Positions 8,445-18,512 of a stretch of DNA of 64,000 bases are shown here, in pieces. The notes beneath the pieces are model-generated. The model was not told the origin of the DNA. It did not search any database and saw nothing but the letters and a program-made list of their open reading frames with translations. The translations under genes were made by a program, and so were the position numbers. Positions within the stretch are counted from its first letter, which is position 1; every line of letters begins with the position of its first letter. Origin of the DNA: Halostagnicola sp. A-GB9-2 (GTDB lineage Archaea > Halobacteriota > Halobacteria > Halobacteriales > Natrialbaceae); contig NZ_JASJOC010000002.1 in NCBI RefSeq assembly GCF_030068615.1, positions 1 to 64,000 of the forward strand, given 5' to 3'.

Positions 8445-9902
8445 CTACTCCCGACCGAACATCTCGCGCATCATCGGGTGCATCTCCATCATCTGCTCTT
8501 CTGCGATCTCCTCGTACAGTTTGTACGTAATGGAGACGGCAAGCAGGAGGCCGGTTCCGTCGACCATCCCGATGGTTCCGAGCATGTTCGCCCAGACGGC
8601 GAGCAGTCCGACGAGTGCACCGCCGATGACGGTCACTTGCGGGATGTACCGCTCCATGACCTTCTCGATGACGCCGACGTTCTGTCGGAAGCCGGGAATC
8701 TGCATCCCGGAGTTTTGGATCTGGCGCGCGGTCGCGTCCGGACCCATGTTGGTCGTCTCGACCCAGAAGATGGCGAAGATCGCGCCACCGATGACCATGA
8801 ACGAAAGGTCGACGCTGACCCGAATCATGACCATCCACCAGGCCTGATCGACAGTGGCGGTCCACCACATCCAGTCGTCCGGCGAGTAGATTGGCGCGGT
8901 GTAGTAGAAGAACCCTGAGACGGGTTCGCTCGCGCCGTCGTAGACGCCGAGTGCGGCTGGCATACCGACCTGACTCTCGAGGATCTGACCCAGGAACTGA
9001 ATGTTCGCTTGCAACGCACGAACGAGGATCATTGGCAGGACGCTCGCGTAGATGAGCTTCACCGGGAAGCGACCGCGAGCACCCTTGACTCGAGCGTGAC
9101 TCAGCGGGATCTCGACGCGAACGGACTCGGCGTAGACGACGATCCCGAAGATCAGGAACGTCGTTAGCAGAGCGATGATCTGTCCGCCGTCACTCATCAG
9201 CAGGGTGGACAGCCCGTCGCTACTGAAGACCGAGCCGACGACGATATCACCGAAGAGAATCTGATACCAGTTATAGAAGAATCCACCCTGTTCAGGTTGG
9301 ATAAATCCGGTAACCAGCCGCTGGCTGACCCCCGCAATAATGAAGAGACCGATACCGCTCCCGATCCCCCATTTGCTCACGACCTCGTCCATGTAGAGGA
9401 TGAGCACGCCGCCGATGAAGATCTGCGCGAACATCAGCAGCTGAATCTCAGTCGTCGAAAACGCAAAGCCGCCGAGTTGAAGCGACTGCTGGGCTGGGAG
9501 GAAGTCGCCGGCAAACACCATTGGCAACGCCGTCAATGCCGTCATGATGATGACGAGCAGTTTCTGAAGCCCCTGATAGAGAACCTGGTCTCGTGGGTCG
9601 TCCGTGTCGAGACCAAGCAAGTTCGCACCGCCGAGTAGTTGCATGACGATGCTGGCCGTGACGATCGGGCCAATACCCACCTGCAACAGTGAGCCGTGTT
9701 CCCCGGCAATGACCGAGCGGAACTGACCGTAGATGTCCTGTCCGCCGGCTGAGCCGAGCAAGTCGATGTTTGTCAAGAAGAAATACAACACGAGAATACC
9801 CGCCGTCCACGCCAGCTTCCGCTTGAAGGGAACGTGTCCCTCCGGACGGCGTACTGTCGGCATCCTCGTCAAAACCGGTTCGGCGGCTTCCTTCCATCCC
9901 AT
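8445..9902 (-). CDS. secY: Preprotein translocase subunit SecY
   Basis: This 485-residue protein is the channel of the Sec translocon, with about ten membrane helices. The N-terminus GWKEAAEPVLTRMPTVRRPE and the block PFKRKLAWT match archaeal Sec61-alpha/SecY. The SHARVKGARGRFPVKLIY stretch is the cytoplasmic loop that contacts the ribosome. It is the last gene of the ribosomal cluster, 3 bases after L15, as in other archaea. Compared with usual archaeal SecY, the loop near residues 300-345 (ESQVGMPAALG onward) is long. The gene converges on gcvPB with 175 bases between stops. Confidence 0.95.
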   Translation of the reverse strand: MGWKEAAEPVLTRMPTVRRPEGHVPFKRKLAWTAGILVLYFFLTNIDLLGSAGGQDIYGQFRSVIAGEHGSLLQVGIGPIVTASIVMQLLGGANLLGLDTDDPRDQVLYQGLQKLLVIIMTALTALPMVFAGDFLPAQQSLQLGGFAFSTTEIQLLMFAQIFIGGVLILYMDEVVSKWGIGSGIGLFIIAGVSQRLVTGFIQPEQGGFFYNWYQILFGDIVVGSVFSSDGLSTLLMSDGGQIIALLTTFLIFGIVVYAESVRVEIPLSHARVKGARGRFPVKLIYASVLPMILVRALQANIQFLGQILESQVGMPAALGVYDGASEPVSGFFYYTAPIYSPDDWMWWTATVDQAWWMVMIRVSVDLSFMVIGGAIFAIFWVETTNMGPDATARQIQNSGMQIPGFRQNVGVIEKVMERYIPQVTVIGGALVGLLAVWANMLGTIGMVDGTGLLLAVSITYKLYEEIAEEQMMEMHPMMREMFGRE

Positions 9903-9905
9903 ATG

Positions 9906-10397
9906 TTATTCCTCGTCGGGTTCGTCGTCGTCGGCTTCGGCTTCCGCAGCTTCTTCGGCGCGTTCGGTGAGGACCGGTTCCCCACCTGCGTCCTCGAGTT
10001 TTTCACGGGCGGTGTCGGTAAATGCATCGGCCGTTATCACGAGCGTGTTCCGGACTTGCCCGCTACCGAGGACTTTTACGACATCTGCCTCGTGACCGTC
10101 TTCGACGACGTCACGGGCGTCGATCTCGTAACCGTCGCCGGATTCCTCGGCGAGATCGTCGGCGACGTAGAGCGCGACATCCTCGTCGAGCTTCTGAACG
10201 TCGATTTCGACGACCTCCTCTCGGATACCCTGTGGTCGTTTGAAGCCGTGTTTGTGCTTCGGTTCGTAGTTGTGGAACTCGTGTTTTGAGCGCCCGGCAC
10301 GGCCGCGTCCGCCACGGTGGCCGGCTCCACGCCGGTTCTTATGGGAGCCGCCACTGTGCGTTCGCGAGCCGCGTTGGCGTCGTTTTTTACTCGTCAT
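9906..10397 (-). CDS. rpl15: Ribosomal protein uL15
   Basis: A 163-residue large-subunit protein. The basic glycine-rich N-terminus (GAGHRGGRGRAGR) threads into 23S rRNA, and the C-terminal globular domain (VVKVLGSGQVRNTLVITADAF) follows. The last 25 residues are almost all acidic or alanine, a haloarchaeal tail not present in most archaeal L15. It lies 2 bases after L30 and 3 bases before secY, in the same transcript. Confidence 0.95.
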   Translation of the reverse strand: MTSKKRRQRGSRTHSGGSHKNRRGAGHRGGRGRAGRSKHEFHNYEPKHKHGFKRPQGIREEVVEIDVQKLDEDVALYVADDLAEESGDGYEIDARDVVEDGHEADVVKVLGSGQVRNTLVITADAFTDTAREKLEDAGGEPVLTERAEEAAEAEADDDEPDEE

Positions 10398-10399
10398 GA

Positions 10400-10867
10400 T
10401 TATCGCATCGATTCTAGGAGCTCGTCAATCTCCGTGGTTGTATGTTTTCCGAGTTGGCCACCTTCGATAGCGGCGTGTTTGACGCCGTCGTGACCACCGC
10501 GCGGTGGGTGCAATCGAAGCGTCGGCGAGAGACCCTGATCGCGGAGGTTCGTCTCCTCTGCCTCCAGTGCCTCGGCCAGCTCGCTGAAATCACTGTACTC
10601 CGTGTTCTCGTCGATCCACTCCTCGTCGACATCGGATTGGCGCCCTTCGAGGGGCTCCGCCCGATTTGCGAGCAGCGTTTCGACGACTTCCAGACTCGGC
10701 TCACCGTGGGCGACGAAGTCGTTGACCTTCGTGACCATCCCGCGGTAGGCGTCGGTGTCCGGAATCAGCGTCGCGTGATTGACGCTGTGAATGTTGAGCA
10801 TCGAGAGCGTGTCGTCGACGTCCGTGTTGCGGTTTACCTCGCCGCGAATCTGCACGATCGCCTTCAT
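10400..10867 (-). CDS. rpl30: Ribosomal protein uL30
   Basis: A 155-residue protein with the archaeal/eukaryotic-type L30 layout, longer than the 60-residue bacterial form. The L30 core is residues 1-55 ([20 protein letters not shown], then [15 protein letters not shown]), followed by the archaeal extension with [16 protein letters not shown]. It sits on the large subunit near the factor-binding region. It overlaps S5 by ATGA. Confidence 0.94.
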   Translation of the reverse strand: MKAIVQIRGEVNRNTDVDDTLSMLNIHSVNHATLIPDTDAYRGMVTKVNDFVAHGEPSLEVVETLLANRAEPLEGRQSDVDEEWIDENTEYSDFSELAEALEAEETNLRDQGLSPTLRLHPPRGGHDGVKHAAIEGGQLGKHTTTEIDELLESMR

Positions 10868-11493
10868 CCCTCGACCACCTCGGGTTGACGCGCTTGCGAG
10901 GCGTTCTCGAGTGCGTTGTAGGTAGCCTTCGCCAGGTTCACCGTCGTCCGGGTGTTGCCGTGGCTCTTGGTCCAGGCGTTCTCGATTCCGGCGAGCTCGA
11001 GGACGGCGTGGACGGTGTCACTCGCTGCCAGTCCCAATCCTTCCGGAGCGGGGATGAGTTCGACCTCGACGGAGCCGGCTTTGCCGGTCGTCTGGTGGGT
11101 CAGCGAGTGTGGTCGGTCCGAACGGTCCTCCCACGATCCCGAACCGCGCGGGACCTTGATCATGTTGAGCTTTGCAATACCGATCGCTTTCTGGATGGCA
11201 GAGCCGACCTGATCGTCTCGTCCTTCGGCGTAGCCGATGAATCCGTCGCGGTTACCGACGACACAGACACAGCGGAACTTCACCCGCCGTCCGGAGTCGG
11301 TCATCCGCTGGACCATATTGATGTCCAGTACCTCGTCGTCCAGTCCGGGAAGGAGCTGGTCGACGATTTCGGGCTCCTTCAGCGGGAGTCCCGTGTTGAG
11401 GGCGTCTTGCATCGTCTCGATTTCGCCCTCCTGGACCTTTCGGCCGAGACGGGTGACTGGCTGCCAGCCGTCGTTGTAGTTGTTTCCACTCAT
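10864..11493 (-). CDS. rps5: Ribosomal protein uS5
   Basis: A 209-residue small-subunit protein important for decoding accuracy. The double-stranded-RNA-binding part includes [20 protein letters not shown] and the C-terminal S5 domain has [18 protein letters not shown], both standard blocks. An N-terminal extension of about 20 residues ([14 protein letters not shown]) is typical of archaea. It overlaps both L18 and L30 by 4 bases. Confidence 0.95.
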   Translation of the reverse strand: MSGNNYNDGWQPVTRLGRKVQEGEIETMQDALNTGLPLKEPEIVDQLLPGLDDEVLDINMVQRMTDSGRRVKFRCVCVVGNRDGFIGYAEGRDDQVGSAIQKAIGIAKLNMIKVPRGSGSWEDRSDRPHSLTHQTTGKAGSVEVELIPAPEGLGLAASDTVHAVLELAGIENAWTKSHGNTRTTVNLAKATYNALENASQARQPEVVEG

Positions 11494-12038
11494 TCTAGGA
11501 TTGCCTCTCGTACGTCATCGAAGTGTTCGGGTAGTTCGGTTGCATCGAACTCGCCGCTGTAGAGTGGTTCGTCCAGGCTCTCAGCGTACTCGGCGATATG
11601 TTCGCCGCGAGTTCGTTCCCAGTCCGCGAGCACACTATCGTTGTGTGGAATCTCGAGACCGGCGTCGATTGCACCCTCCTGAACGGCAAACGCCTTGTTA
11701 CCGGGCGTCGCCGTATTGAGGCCGATATCGAGGACCGCTTCCTCGAGACCGGATTCGACGGCGCGCTGGCCAGCCAGTAGGCCGGTCAGATACGCTGCCG
11801 GAATGTTTCCTGTTGGTGCTTCCCAACCGTACTCTGCTAAGTCGCTCGAATGTGCACTTGCGTGCGTTTCGTCGCCTTCTGGGCCGGGGGAGATCAGCTG
11901 CGCCGTAGTATGCTTGTTGCTCTTGCGAGCAACGAGGCGGGGCTTGCCCGATTTCAGCAGGCGCAACCTCTGGTGGTAGTCCGTCCGGACCTCGCGGCGA
12001 CGACGCATTGGCACTTTATATCGTGGTCCTGTCGCCAT
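11490..12038 (-). CDS. rpl18: Ribosomal protein uL18
   Basis: A 182-residue protein that binds 5S rRNA with uL5. The N-terminus [20 protein letters not shown] and the block [18 protein letters not shown] are conserved in archaeal L18. The C-terminal half ([20 protein letters not shown]) is also standard. Its start shares one base with the L19e stop, which is consistent with coupled translation. Confidence 0.95.
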   Translation of the reverse strand: MATGPRYKVPMRRRREVRTDYHQRLRLLKSGKPRLVARKSNKHTTAQLISPGPEGDETHASAHSSDLAEYGWEAPTGNIPAAYLTGLLAGQRAVESGLEEAVLDIGLNTATPGNKAFAVQEGAIDAGLEIPHNDSVLADWERTRGEHIAEYAESLDEPLYSGEFDATELPEHFDDVREAILE

Positions 12039-12487
12039 TATTGGTCACCGTAGTTTTCGTCGATGTAGCTCAACAGGTACCGAACGCTTCGGAACTCGCC
12101 ACCGCCCGCTTTCTTGTAGAGCTGGCGGTACTGCCTCGGCGTCAGCTCGCCTTTGTCGCGGAGTTCACGGAGCTTTCGGCGCTGTGCGCGAATCTGTTTC
12201 GTCCACTGTTCTTTCTCGTTCTGGCGTGCGCCCTTCTTTCCTTTACGCTTGCCCGGGCCGTTTTGGTGGCCGTAGGCACGTTTCTCGTTGCGCTCGCGGG
12301 CACGGCCGCGGGAGTTTCCGCTGGCATCTTCTGCCTGAATGGTGCCCTCGTCGACGAGTTCGCGAATTTCGTCTCGCGTAATCGCCTCGGCGATATCCGC
12401 CTGGGCGTCGGGGTCGAGCCAGATGCGGTTCTTGCCGACGTCTAGGACGTCGGATGCAAGTCGTTTCTGTGCGGAAAGATCAGTCAT
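12038..12487 (-). CDS. rpl19e: Ribosomal protein eL19
   Basis: A 149-residue basic-acidic helical protein found in archaea and eukaryotes but not bacteria. Recognisable blocks are [20 protein letters not shown], then the K/R/G-rich loop ([20 protein letters not shown]), then [20 protein letters not shown]. It overlaps L32e by ATGA. Confidence 0.95.
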   Translation of the reverse strand: MTDLSAQKRLASDVLDVGKNRIWLDPDAQADIAEAITRDEIRELVDEGTIQAEDASGNSRGRARERNEKRAYGHQNGPGKRKGKKGARQNEKEQWTKQIRAQRRKLRELRDKGELTPRQYRQLYKKAGGGEFRSVRYLLSYIDENYGDQ

Positions 12488-13296
12488 TGTTCGTCCTCCA
12501 CTTCGACTTCGACGTAGGTTGGGTTCAGCACCCGGACGCCGTCGTCTTCGGCGACTTCCTCGATTCGCTCGCGTTTGCGAGCGCCGACCGAGGAGGCGAT
12601 TCGGACCGCCTGCGTGTCGCCGTCGACACCCTCGAGGTCGTCAGTGTTCTCGACGTAGACCTCTTCGAAGCCGCTGGGGTGTTTTCCACGGACGGCTTTT
12701 GGCGTTCGGTAGCCGGCCTGAACCTTCGGACCCTTTCCTTTGACACCCTTGCGTTGCTTCGATAGCTGACCGCGCGGGCGTCGCCAGGATTCGGGGGTCC
12801 GCTTTTTCATGTGGTAATCCTGCCGGTTGAACTGCGGTTTGCCTTCGCCGCTTCGCTGGCTCAGCAATCGCTGTTCGGTATCCGAGAGGTCGGGCGTCTT
12901 CTCGACGAGACCGCGCGGTTGCAGTTCCGTCTCGACGTCTTCCTCGACAGCTTCGGCGTCTTCGTCTTCGATCTCGGCTTCGGTCTCCTCTGTGACCTCG
13001 AGATCGCCGACGTCGGCCTTGATACGGGCGGCGAGTGCATTCCCGACGCCTTCCGTGTCGGCCAGATCGTCCTGAGACGCCTCTTTGACGTCTTCGATGG
13101 ACTCGAATCCGGCTTCGCGAAGTGCATCGGCCTTGCTTGCGCCGACACCGCTGATACTCTCGAGATCCTCCGGTTCGTCGCTTTCTTCGGCGACTTCCGG
13201 CTCGGATTCGGTCTCTACGTCCTCGGTTTCCACGTCACCGTCAGTCTCCGAGGGAGCCTGTTCGTCAGCATCGGATTCGTGTTCGTCTTCTGCCAT
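12484..13296 (-). CDS. rpl32e: Ribosomal protein eL32 with N-terminal acidic and helix-hairpin-helix extension
   Basis: A 270-residue protein, about twice the size of the L32e core. Residues 1-50 are almost entirely D, E, S and T. Residues 45-100 form a helix-hairpin-helix unit ([20 protein letters not shown], then [14 protein letters not shown]). The ribosomal core begins near residue 145 ([20 protein letters not shown]) and ends with [16 protein letters not shown]. Acidic and HhH extensions on L32e are known in haloarchaea. A closely similar unit ends PhaC in this window. L6 follows after 3 bases upstream. Confidence 0.95.
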   Translation of the reverse strand: MAEDEHESDADEQAPSETDGDVETEDVETESEPEVAEESDEPEDLESISGVGASKADALREAGFESIEDVKEASQDDLADTEGVGNALAARIKADVGDLEVTEETEAEIEDEDAEAVEEDVETELQPRGLVEKTPDLSDTEQRLLSQRSGEGKPQFNRQDYHMKKRTPESWRRPRGQLSKQRKGVKGKGPKVQAGYRTPKAVRGKHPSGFEEVYVENTDDLEGVDGDTQAVRIASSVGARKRERIEEVAEDDGVRVLNPTYVEVEVEDEQ

Positions 13297-13299
13297 TTA

Positions 13300-13833
13300 T
13301 CAGGCACCTCCGGCTGCTGGTTTTTCGGTGATGTAGACCCCGTCCTGGAAGACGCGGGTATCCTTTCCTTTGACCTTCGTCAGCTGTTCGATATCTGCTG
13401 CGGTCTGTCCAACGTCCTCTTTGTTGGGGCCGACGAGGGTGAGTTTTTCACCGTCGACGGAAACGTCGGTATCACCGTGGATAGTCGTTCGTCGCTCTGC
13501 CTTTTCGCCAAGGAAGTTCTCGATGACGACGTCGCCGCTTTCCGAGCGGACCTGCATTGGGAAGTGAGAGTAGAAGACTTCCATCTTGTACTCCCAGCCC
13601 GTGGTCACGCCGTGGAAGGCGTTTTCGACGTGGCTCTCGAACGTGCCAACGGTCGCGTTCGTTTTCGCGTCCTCGTTGTCGCTTTCGATGACCACGGTGT
13701 CGTCTTCGACCTCGACCGTCACGTCAGGATACCAGAGACGCCGCGTAATGGTGCCTTCTGGACCCTCGACTGTCACGTCGAGATGATCAACCTCAGCGGT
13801 TACTTCGTCGGGAATTTCCAGTTCAACTCGCAT
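13300..13833 (-). CDS. rpl6: Ribosomal protein uL6
   Basis: A 177-residue protein of two similar L6 domains near the factor-binding centre. The start is ATG 13833 (MRVELEIPDEV); the open frame runs a further 61 codons upstream inside S8 but that part is a shadow. Domain 1 includes VDHLDVTVEGPEGTI, domain 2 has KLTLVGPNKEDVGQTAADIE and VYITEKP. Two bases separate it from S8. Confidence 0.95.
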   Translation of the reverse strand: MRVELEIPDEVTAEVDHLDVTVEGPEGTITRRLWYPDVTVEVEDDTVVIESDNEDAKTNATVGTFESHVENAFHGVTTGWEYKMEVFYSHFPMQVRSESGDVVIENFLGEKAERRTTIHGDTDVSVDGEKLTLVGPNKEDVGQTAADIEQLTKVKGKDTRVFQDGVYITEKPAAGGA

Positions 13834-13835
13834 TG

Positions 13836-14228
13836 TTAGTAGACGTATGCGATCACCTGCCCTCCAATCCCCTTCTCGCGTGCCTCGTAGTGGCTCATAA
13901 TGCCACTGCTCGTCGTGACGACGAGCGTCCCGAAGTCTCGAGCCGGGAGGAATCGTTTCTCCCATTTCTCGAAGCCATCGGCACCGACGGCGTAGCGGGG
14001 TTTGACGGGCCCACATTCGTTGATCGCTCCTTTCAGTTCGACTTCGAACGTTCCGGCTTTTCCATCGTCGACGAGATCGAATCCGTCGATGTACCCGCGG
14101 TCGTAGAAGACCTCGAGTACGCTGCCGATTTCGTTCGAGGCGGGCTGTACCTCGTGGCTCAGGTGCCCGACATCTTCTGCGTTGTCGAGCCCCGAAAGCG
14201 CGTTACTGAGCGGGTTATTCCCTGTCAT
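13836..14228 (-). CDS. rps8: Ribosomal protein uS8
   Basis: A 130-residue small-subunit assembly protein that binds helix 21 of 16S rRNA. Conserved blocks are [14 protein letters not shown] at the start and the C-terminal [21 protein letters not shown] use ATG 14228 (MTGNN), whose ATG overlaps the S14 stop (ATGA); an upstream in-frame ATG lies inside S14 and would add 18 unrelated residues. Confidence 0.95.
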   Translation of the reverse strand: MTGNNPLSNALSGLDNAEDVGHLSHEVQPASNEIGSVLEVFYDRGYIDGFDLVDDGKAGTFEVELKGAINECGPVKPRYAVGADGFEKWEKRFLPARDFGTLVVTTSSGIMSHYEAREKGIGGQVIAYVY

Positions 14229-14401
14229 CTGTACTTCTTGAATCCCATGTCGCGGGCGATTTCTCGGAAGCACTGCCGGCACAGGTTGATGTCGTACTTG
14301 CCGACGAGTCCCTGCTTTCGACCGCAGCGCTGACAGGCCTCGATCTGGCCCGTGCGCTTTTCGGCGTGTTCGCCCGTTCGTTCGTTTTCACTTTCACTCA
14401 T
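14225..14401 (-). CDS. rps14: Ribosomal protein uS14 (zinc-binding type)
   Basis: A 58-residue protein, identified by direct translation. Four cysteines at 23, 26, 41 and 44 (CQRC and CRQC) form the zinc site of C+ type S14. The rest follows the family: [13 protein letters not shown], then [14 protein letters not shown] at the C-terminus. The first 15 residues are an acidic extension. It overlaps S8 by 4 bases and L5 by 8 bases, so it is firmly in the operon. Confidence 0.94.
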   Translation of the reverse strand: MSESENERTGEHAEKRTGQIEACQRCGRKQGLVGKYDINLCRQCFREIARDMGFKKYR

Positions 14402-14933
14402 CTGTGGACTCCTCCACGTCGACGTCGAAGTTCGACTCGAGGTACGCGATGGCGTCCTCGGGCGTCAGTCGGTGACTCGATGGAATCTGCTGGGTCGCCT
14501 TGTCGCGTTTCGAGACGCGGTAGCCTGGTCGGACCAGGTTGACGGTGACGTCCAGCCCGTAGATCCCGATGCTCGGGTCGTACTCCTGGCTCGGGAACTC
14601 GGTGTGCTCTTCGACACCGAAACTGAAGTTCCCCGTATTGTCGAACTGGTTCGCCGAGAGATCGGCGAGTTTCAGTGCCGTCTCGAGGAACTCAGCCGCG
14701 TCGTCGTCACGAAGGGTAACCTTCGTGCCGATCGGTTCTCCCTCGCGGATACCGAATTCGGGTTCGGTCTTCTTGGCTTGGGTACGAACGCTTTTCTGGC
14801 TGGTAACTTCCTCGATGATGTCTTCAGCTTTCCCGAGGTCGCGACCACCACGGCCGACGCCCATGTGGACGACGACTTTTTCGACGCGCGGTTTGCGCAT
14901 CTCGTGGAACTCAGCGTTGCTGGCTTCGCTCAT
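14394..14933 (-). CDS. rpl5: Ribosomal protein uL5
   Basis: A 179-residue 5S rRNA-binding protein that works with uL18. Blocks [38 protein letters not shown]-like, and [18 protein letters not shown] identify it. The last 15 residues are acidic. It overlaps S4e by ATGA. Confidence 0.95.
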   Translation of the reverse strand: MSEASNAEFHEMRKPRVEKVVVHMGVGRGGRDLGKAEDIIEEVTSQKSVRTQAKKTEPEFGIREGEPIGTKVTLRDDDAAEFLETALKLADLSANQFDNTGNFSFGVEEHTEFPSQEYDPSIGIYGLDVTVNLVRPGYRVSKRDKATQQIPSSHRLTPEDAIAYLESNFDVDVEESTDE

Positions 14934-15625
14934 TCATCATCACCCGTGAATTTCTCGTCGATGACGAAGACGTACTCTTCGACGGTTTCGAACAGTTCGT
15001 CGTCGGTCTCGACTGTCACGATGTTCGATCCGCTTCCTTGCGTGACTTCGATCTCCTCGATCGTGCCGATCTTGCCGGCGTGGTTGCCGCGAACGGCGGT
15101 CACGAGTTCGCCCTCTTCGTACGGGAAGTGAGCGACGATCGATTTGTCTTCGTTGTCGATGACGACCGAGTCCTTCGCACTGTACTCGTCGTCGACGATG
15201 ATGTTCGTTCCGTCGTGAAGCGTCAACTGGGTATCGCCGCCAGTGACTTGCTGTTTGCCGTCGATTTTACCGAGGCGGCTGTCGGCCGCGTCGGCGTCGA
15301 TCGGCGTCAGCGCGAGTCGGCCGCCCTCGTCGGGGAAGATGCGGTAGTATTCCTCAAGGTCGGGGAACGCGACGATGTCGAACATCCCGATGGGACGCTG
15401 TTCGTCGTTGATTGCGTCTCCGTTGATGAGGATCGAGTCCTCCGAGAGTGCGTAGCGCGCTTCTTTCTTGGAGTCGACGTAGCCGAGAACGTCCCGCAGG
15501 AGAACGACGAGCGGAACGCCTGCTTCACCGTGCGGGCCGGCGCCGGCCTTGACGGTGAACGTCTCGGTCTTGCGCTCGACGGGCCAAGATTTCGGTACCG
15601 AGAGTCGTTTCTGATGGTTGCTCAT
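14930..15625 (-). CDS. rps4e: Ribosomal protein eS4
   Basis: A 231-residue small-subunit protein of the archaeal/eukaryotic type. In order it has the N-terminal segment [20 protein letters not shown], an S4-type RNA-binding domain ([20 protein letters not shown]), the central eS4 domain, and a KOW motif near residues 175-205 ([20 protein letters not shown]). It overlaps L24 and L5 by 4 bases each. Confidence 0.95.
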   Translation of the reverse strand: MSNHQKRLSVPKSWPVERKTETFTVKAGAGPHGEAGVPLVVLLRDVLGYVDSKKEARYALSEDSILINGDAINDEQRPIGMFDIVAFPDLEEYYRIFPDEGGRLALTPIDADAADSRLGKIDGKQQVTGGDTQLTLHDGTNIIVDDEYSAKDSVVIDNEDKSIVAHFPYEEGELVTAVRGNHAGKIGTIEEIEVTQGSGSNIVTVETDDELFETVEEYVFVIDEKFTGDDE

Positions 15626-15978
15626 GCAGTCTCACCTTCCAGGCGTGCCTCGCGTCGGTCGTCCTCGAGATCGAGGTTCGTGATTCGAACGTTCGAGGGC
15701 TCGAGCGGTCGCGGCACTTCTTCGCCGTCTGCCGTCTCGATCGTCACGTCCTCGACGTGGATAACCTGCTCCGTGAGGTCGACCGTCAGCACTTCACCCT
15801 CCTCTCCGGCGTGATCGCCGCGCATGACTTCGACCGTGTCGCCCGCGTTGACGCGGGTGCGACGCGTGTCGTACTCATCGCGAAGATCGTCCGAGAGAGT
15901 GGCGTGAATTTGCTTCTGTCGCTGGTGAAGCGGGGCACGCGCAGTTTCGTTTCGCTGTTTGTGTGGTTGCTTACTCAT
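15622..15978 (-). CDS. rpl24: Ribosomal protein uL24
   Basis: A 118-residue protein, one of the first to bind 23S rRNA in assembly. The N-terminus [20 protein letters not shown] matches archaeal L24/L26. The KOW motif is at about residues 45-72 ([20 protein letters not shown]). It lies 3 bases after the L14 stop and overlaps S4e by ATGA. Confidence 0.95.
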   Translation of the reverse strand: MSKQPHKQRNETARAPLHQRQKQIHATLSDDLRDEYDTRRTRVNAGDTVEVMRGDHAGEEGEVLTVDLTEQVIHVEDVTIETADGEEVPRPLEPSNVRITNLDLEDDRREARLEGETA

Positions 15979-15981
15979 TGT

Positions 15982-16383
15982 CTATACGATCATCGTTGCC
16001 GTGCTGGCGATTGCTCCGAAGCGCTCTGCGACTTCGCGGGCGATCGGGCCCTTGATTTCCGTGCCGCGTGGCTCTTCGTTCTCGTCGATGATGACTGCCG
16101 CATTGTCCTCGAACTTCAGCCGCGTGCCGTCCGGTCGGCGGATCGATTTCCGCTGACGAACGACGACGGCTTCGAGGACCTGACGGCGCATTTCCGGGGT
16201 ACCCTTTGTGACCGAAACGGTCACCTTGTCACCGATTCCCGCCTTCGGCTGGCGGCTCTTGGTGCCGTGGTAGCCCGAAACGCTGATGATCTTGAGTTCG
16301 CGTGCGCCGGTGTTGTCGGCACACGTGACCAGCGACCCCTTCTTGAGTCCCTGGGTGACGTCGGCTTTCATTGCCTCCATCAT
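15982..16383 (-). CDS. rpl14: Ribosomal protein uL14
   Basis: A 133-residue beta-barrel protein at the subunit interface. Family blocks are [38 protein letters not shown] and [17 protein letters not shown]. Two adjacent ATGs (16383, 16380) are possible; the first overlaps the S17 stop by ATGA and is used here. Confidence 0.94.
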   Translation of the reverse strand: MMEAMKADVTQGLKKGSLVTCADNTGARELKIISVSGYHGTKSRQPKAGIGDKVTVSVTKGTPEMRRQVLEAVVVRQRKSIRRPDGTRLKFEDNAAVIIDENEEPRGTEIKGPIAREVAERFGAIASTATMIV

Positions 16384-16832
16384 TGATCACCGTCGGTTTC
16401 GTCTTCCTCGTCTGCGTCCGCCGAAACGTCCTCGGCCGAGAGCTCCCGTTCAGGTTCGCTCTGACGGGTCAACTCGGCGAGGTCTTCGGCGGTCGCTTCT
16501 TCGGTTACTTCGACGACCACGTGCGATTTCGTCTTCGACAGTGGTCGGGTCTCTGCGATCTTGACCGTGTCACCGACCGAGAGCGGCTCGAGCACGCCCG
16601 GCACGTGTGCCGGAATGCGCGAGCGACGTTTCATCTGACGGTCGTACTTCGGAACCGTCACGTCGTACTCTCGCTCGACGACTACGGACTTGTCCATGTC
16701 CGTCGAGACGACCGTTCCCTCGAGGATCTGTCCTCGAACGGAAAGCTCGCCGTAGAACGGACACTTCTCGTAGTCGTATTCCTCCGGGTTTTCTGGTTCC
16801 GGAGGTGTTGTTACGTCTAGTCCTATTGCCAT
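16380..16832 (-). CDS. rps17: Ribosomal protein uS17 with acidic tail
   Basis: A 150-residue protein. The OB-fold core covers residues 1-112 with [40 protein letters not shown] and [17 protein letters not shown]. The final 38 residues are an acidic tail ([15 protein letters not shown]) that is longer than in most haloarchaeal S17. It overlaps the Rnp1 gene by 10 bases and L14 by 4. Confidence 0.94.
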   Translation of the reverse strand: MAIGLDVTTPPEPENPEEYDYEKCPFYGELSVRGQILEGTVVSTDMDKSVVVEREYDVTVPKYDRQMKRRSRIPAHVPGVLEPLSVGDTVKIAETRPLSKTKSHVVVEVTEEATAEDLAELTRQSEPERELSAEDVSADADEEDETDGDQ

Positions 16833-17323
16833 GGTGAATCACCTGACGTTTCTGTTCGTCGGGCGGGTCGTGAGAGCAGCCGCGATCCATCGACCGTAAC
16901 GTAGGCTACATCCTCGCCGGCGGCGTCGCGGCGGTCCCCTACGGGATCCTCGCGACGACAGCTAACGGTGGAACCGTTAGCTCGGTCCTCGTCGGTCGAC
17001 GAGGGTTGAGTGTCGGCCAGTTTGGACGCAGTCCCCGAGGACTTCTCGTCCTCGGCGGCTTCATCTGTGATCGCGAACTCGAACACCGAGCCCGATTTCG
17101 GCACCATCACCACTCGAGACTCTCCGTCCTCGTGCTCGACGGTCGAACCGTCTCGCCATCGCTCCGCTTCCGGCGGAACGCAGACCTCTATCGAGAGCGT
17201 GTTCGTCGTCTCGACGACGACGCGGCCCTCGAGTCCCTCCCGTCCGTCGTCGTCACTTTCGACGACGCGGACCGGAAGTCCGTTGAGTTCGTGTCGCGGG
17301 AGTGTCTCTGGTGTGAGTGCCAT
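16823..17323 (-). CDS. rnp1: Ribonuclease P protein component 1 (Pop4/Rpp29 family)
   Basis: A 166-residue subunit of archaeal RNase P, which trims the 5' leaders of tRNA precursors. The Rpp29 core is residues 1-90: HELNGLPVRVVESDDDGREG, then GRVVVETTNTLSIEV and SRVVMVPKSGSVFEF. Residues 92-166 are a low-complexity tail not typical of the family, rich in S, D, E and R. The position between L29 and S17 is the conserved archaeal one. Its stop lies within the S17 start region. Confidence 0.9.
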   Translation of the reverse strand: MALTPETLPRHELNGLPVRVVESDDDGREGLEGRVVVETTNTLSIEVCVPPEAERWRDGSTVEHEDGESRVVMVPKSGSVFEFAITDEAAEDEKSSGTASKLADTQPSSTDEDRANGSTVSCRREDPVGDRRDAAGEDVAYVTVDGSRLLSRPARRTETSGDSPWQ

Positions 17324-17334
17324 CTGTATACTGT

Positions 17335-17562
17335 TTATTCGGCGTCTGTGTCTTCGTCTTCGAAGTCGCCTTCTTCTTGCTGAATCGTCTTGATCCGCGC
17401 GATGGTACGGCCCAGTTCGCCGATGCGACCTGGATTTTCCGGTGCACCACCGGCTGCGAGGACGGACTTCTGGTTGAGAAGCTCGGTCTCGAGTTCCTCG
17501 AGTTCGGCTTCTCGTTCAGCAGCCGTCATGTCGCGGATCTCCGCAACGTGGAGGATCGCCAT
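17335..17562 (-). CDS. rpl29: Ribosomal protein uL29
   Basis: A 75-residue helical protein near the exit tunnel, where signal recognition particle docks. It carries [20 protein letters not shown] and the block [16 protein letters not shown]. The last 13 residues are acidic. Its ATG shares one base with the S3 stop (TGATG). Confidence 0.94.
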   Translation of the reverse strand: MAILHVAEIRDMTAAEREAELEELETELLNQKSVLAAGGAPENPGRIGELGRTIARIKTIQQEEGDFEDEDTDAE

Positions 17563-18512
17563 CAGGAATCACCCTCGTCGGCGTCCTCGTCGTCCGCTGC
17601 TTCCATTTCGTCGAGTAGCTCCTCGGCTTCGGCTTCGACGTCTTCCTCGAGTTCATCGAGCTCTTCCTCGATGTCCTCGACGGAGTCGTCGTCTGCCTCG
17701 GCGTCGGCGTCCTCAGACTCGACTTCTTCTTCGATGACCTCCTCGACGACTTCTTCGTCGAGGTCGGGCTCGTCCGCGTCGGCGTCGGTGTCCGCCTCAG
17801 CATCGCCGTCCTCCTCGTCGGCCTCTGCAGTTTCGTCTTCTTCGGGCTCGGCCTCGAGCAGTTCTTCGACGCCTTCGTTCGCTTCGACGGCGTCGGGAAC
17901 GACCTCCTCGGGATCCATATCGTCGTAGATCTGGAAGTCGTCGGGGAGCTCGGCTCCCGGCGGGATGATCTTGACGTCCACGCCGATGGTGCCGAGTTTC
18001 ATGACCGCGACGCCCTGTCCGTGGTCGACGACCTCTTCGGCGGGTTCGCCGTTGTGTTTGATGTAGCCGCGGTTGAACTTCTCAACGCGCGAGCGTGCAC
18101 CGGTAACCTTCCCGGAGAGGACGATTTCGGCACCGAGCGCGCCGGCTTCCATGATCCGGTCGATCGTCGTGTGACCGGCCTTTCGGAAGTACCAACCGCG
18201 TTCGAGTGCGTTCGAAAGTCGGTCGGCAACGATTCGGGCGTTCAGGTCGGGTTCTTCGACCTCCTGAACGTCGATCTGTGGGTCCTCGAGGTTGAACCGG
18301 TCCTCGAGTGCCGTCGTCACTTTCCGAATGTTCTCGCCACCTTTGCCGATGACCATTCCTGGTTTCTCCGCTTTGAGAACGATCTGCGTTCCCATCGGCG
18401 TCTTGGCGACGTCCATACCACCGTAGCCTGCACGACCGAGCTCTTCTTCGAAGAACTCGTCAATCTGGGATCGTTGTAGGCCGTTTTCGATGAATTGGTG
18501 TTCGTCTGCCAT
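17562..18512 (-). CDS. rps3: Ribosomal protein uS3 with long acidic tail
   Basis: A 316-residue protein. The KH domain GxxG loop is in [14 protein letters not shown] (about residues 54-67), followed by the S3 C-terminal domain ([20 protein letters not shown], then [18 protein letters not shown]). From about residue 220 to the end it is nearly all D, E, A and V, a 95-residue acidic tail. Haloarchaeal S3 usually has such a tail; this one is at the long end. It abuts L22 without a gap. Confidence 0.94.
   Translation of the reverse strand: MADEHQFIENGLQRSQIDEFFEEELGRAGYGGMDVAKTPMGTQIVLKAEKPGMVIGKGGENIRKVTTALEDRFNLEDPQIDVQEVEEPDLNARIVADRLSNALERGWYFRKAGHTTIDRIMEAGALGAEIVLSGKVTGARSRVEKFNRGYIKHNGEPAEEVVDHGQGVAVMKLGTIGVDVKIIPPGAELPDDFQIYDDMDPEEVVPDAVEANEGVEELLEAEPEEDETAEADEEDGDAEADTDADADEPDLDEEVVEEVIEEEVESEDADAEADDDSVEDIEEELDELEEDVEAEAEELLDEMEAADDEDADEGDS

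Noticed and set aside
10442-10888. Plus-strand ORF across L30
   Set aside because: Opposite a ribosomal gene with conserved blocks; no motif of its own.
12811-13839. 342-codon plus-strand ORF opposite L32e and L6
   Set aside because: It covers two well-supported ribosomal genes on the other strand and has no recognisable motif.
17317-17928. Serine-rich ORF opposite the S3 acidic tail
   Set aside because: The serine run is just the reverse complement of Glu/Asp codons in the S3 tail.
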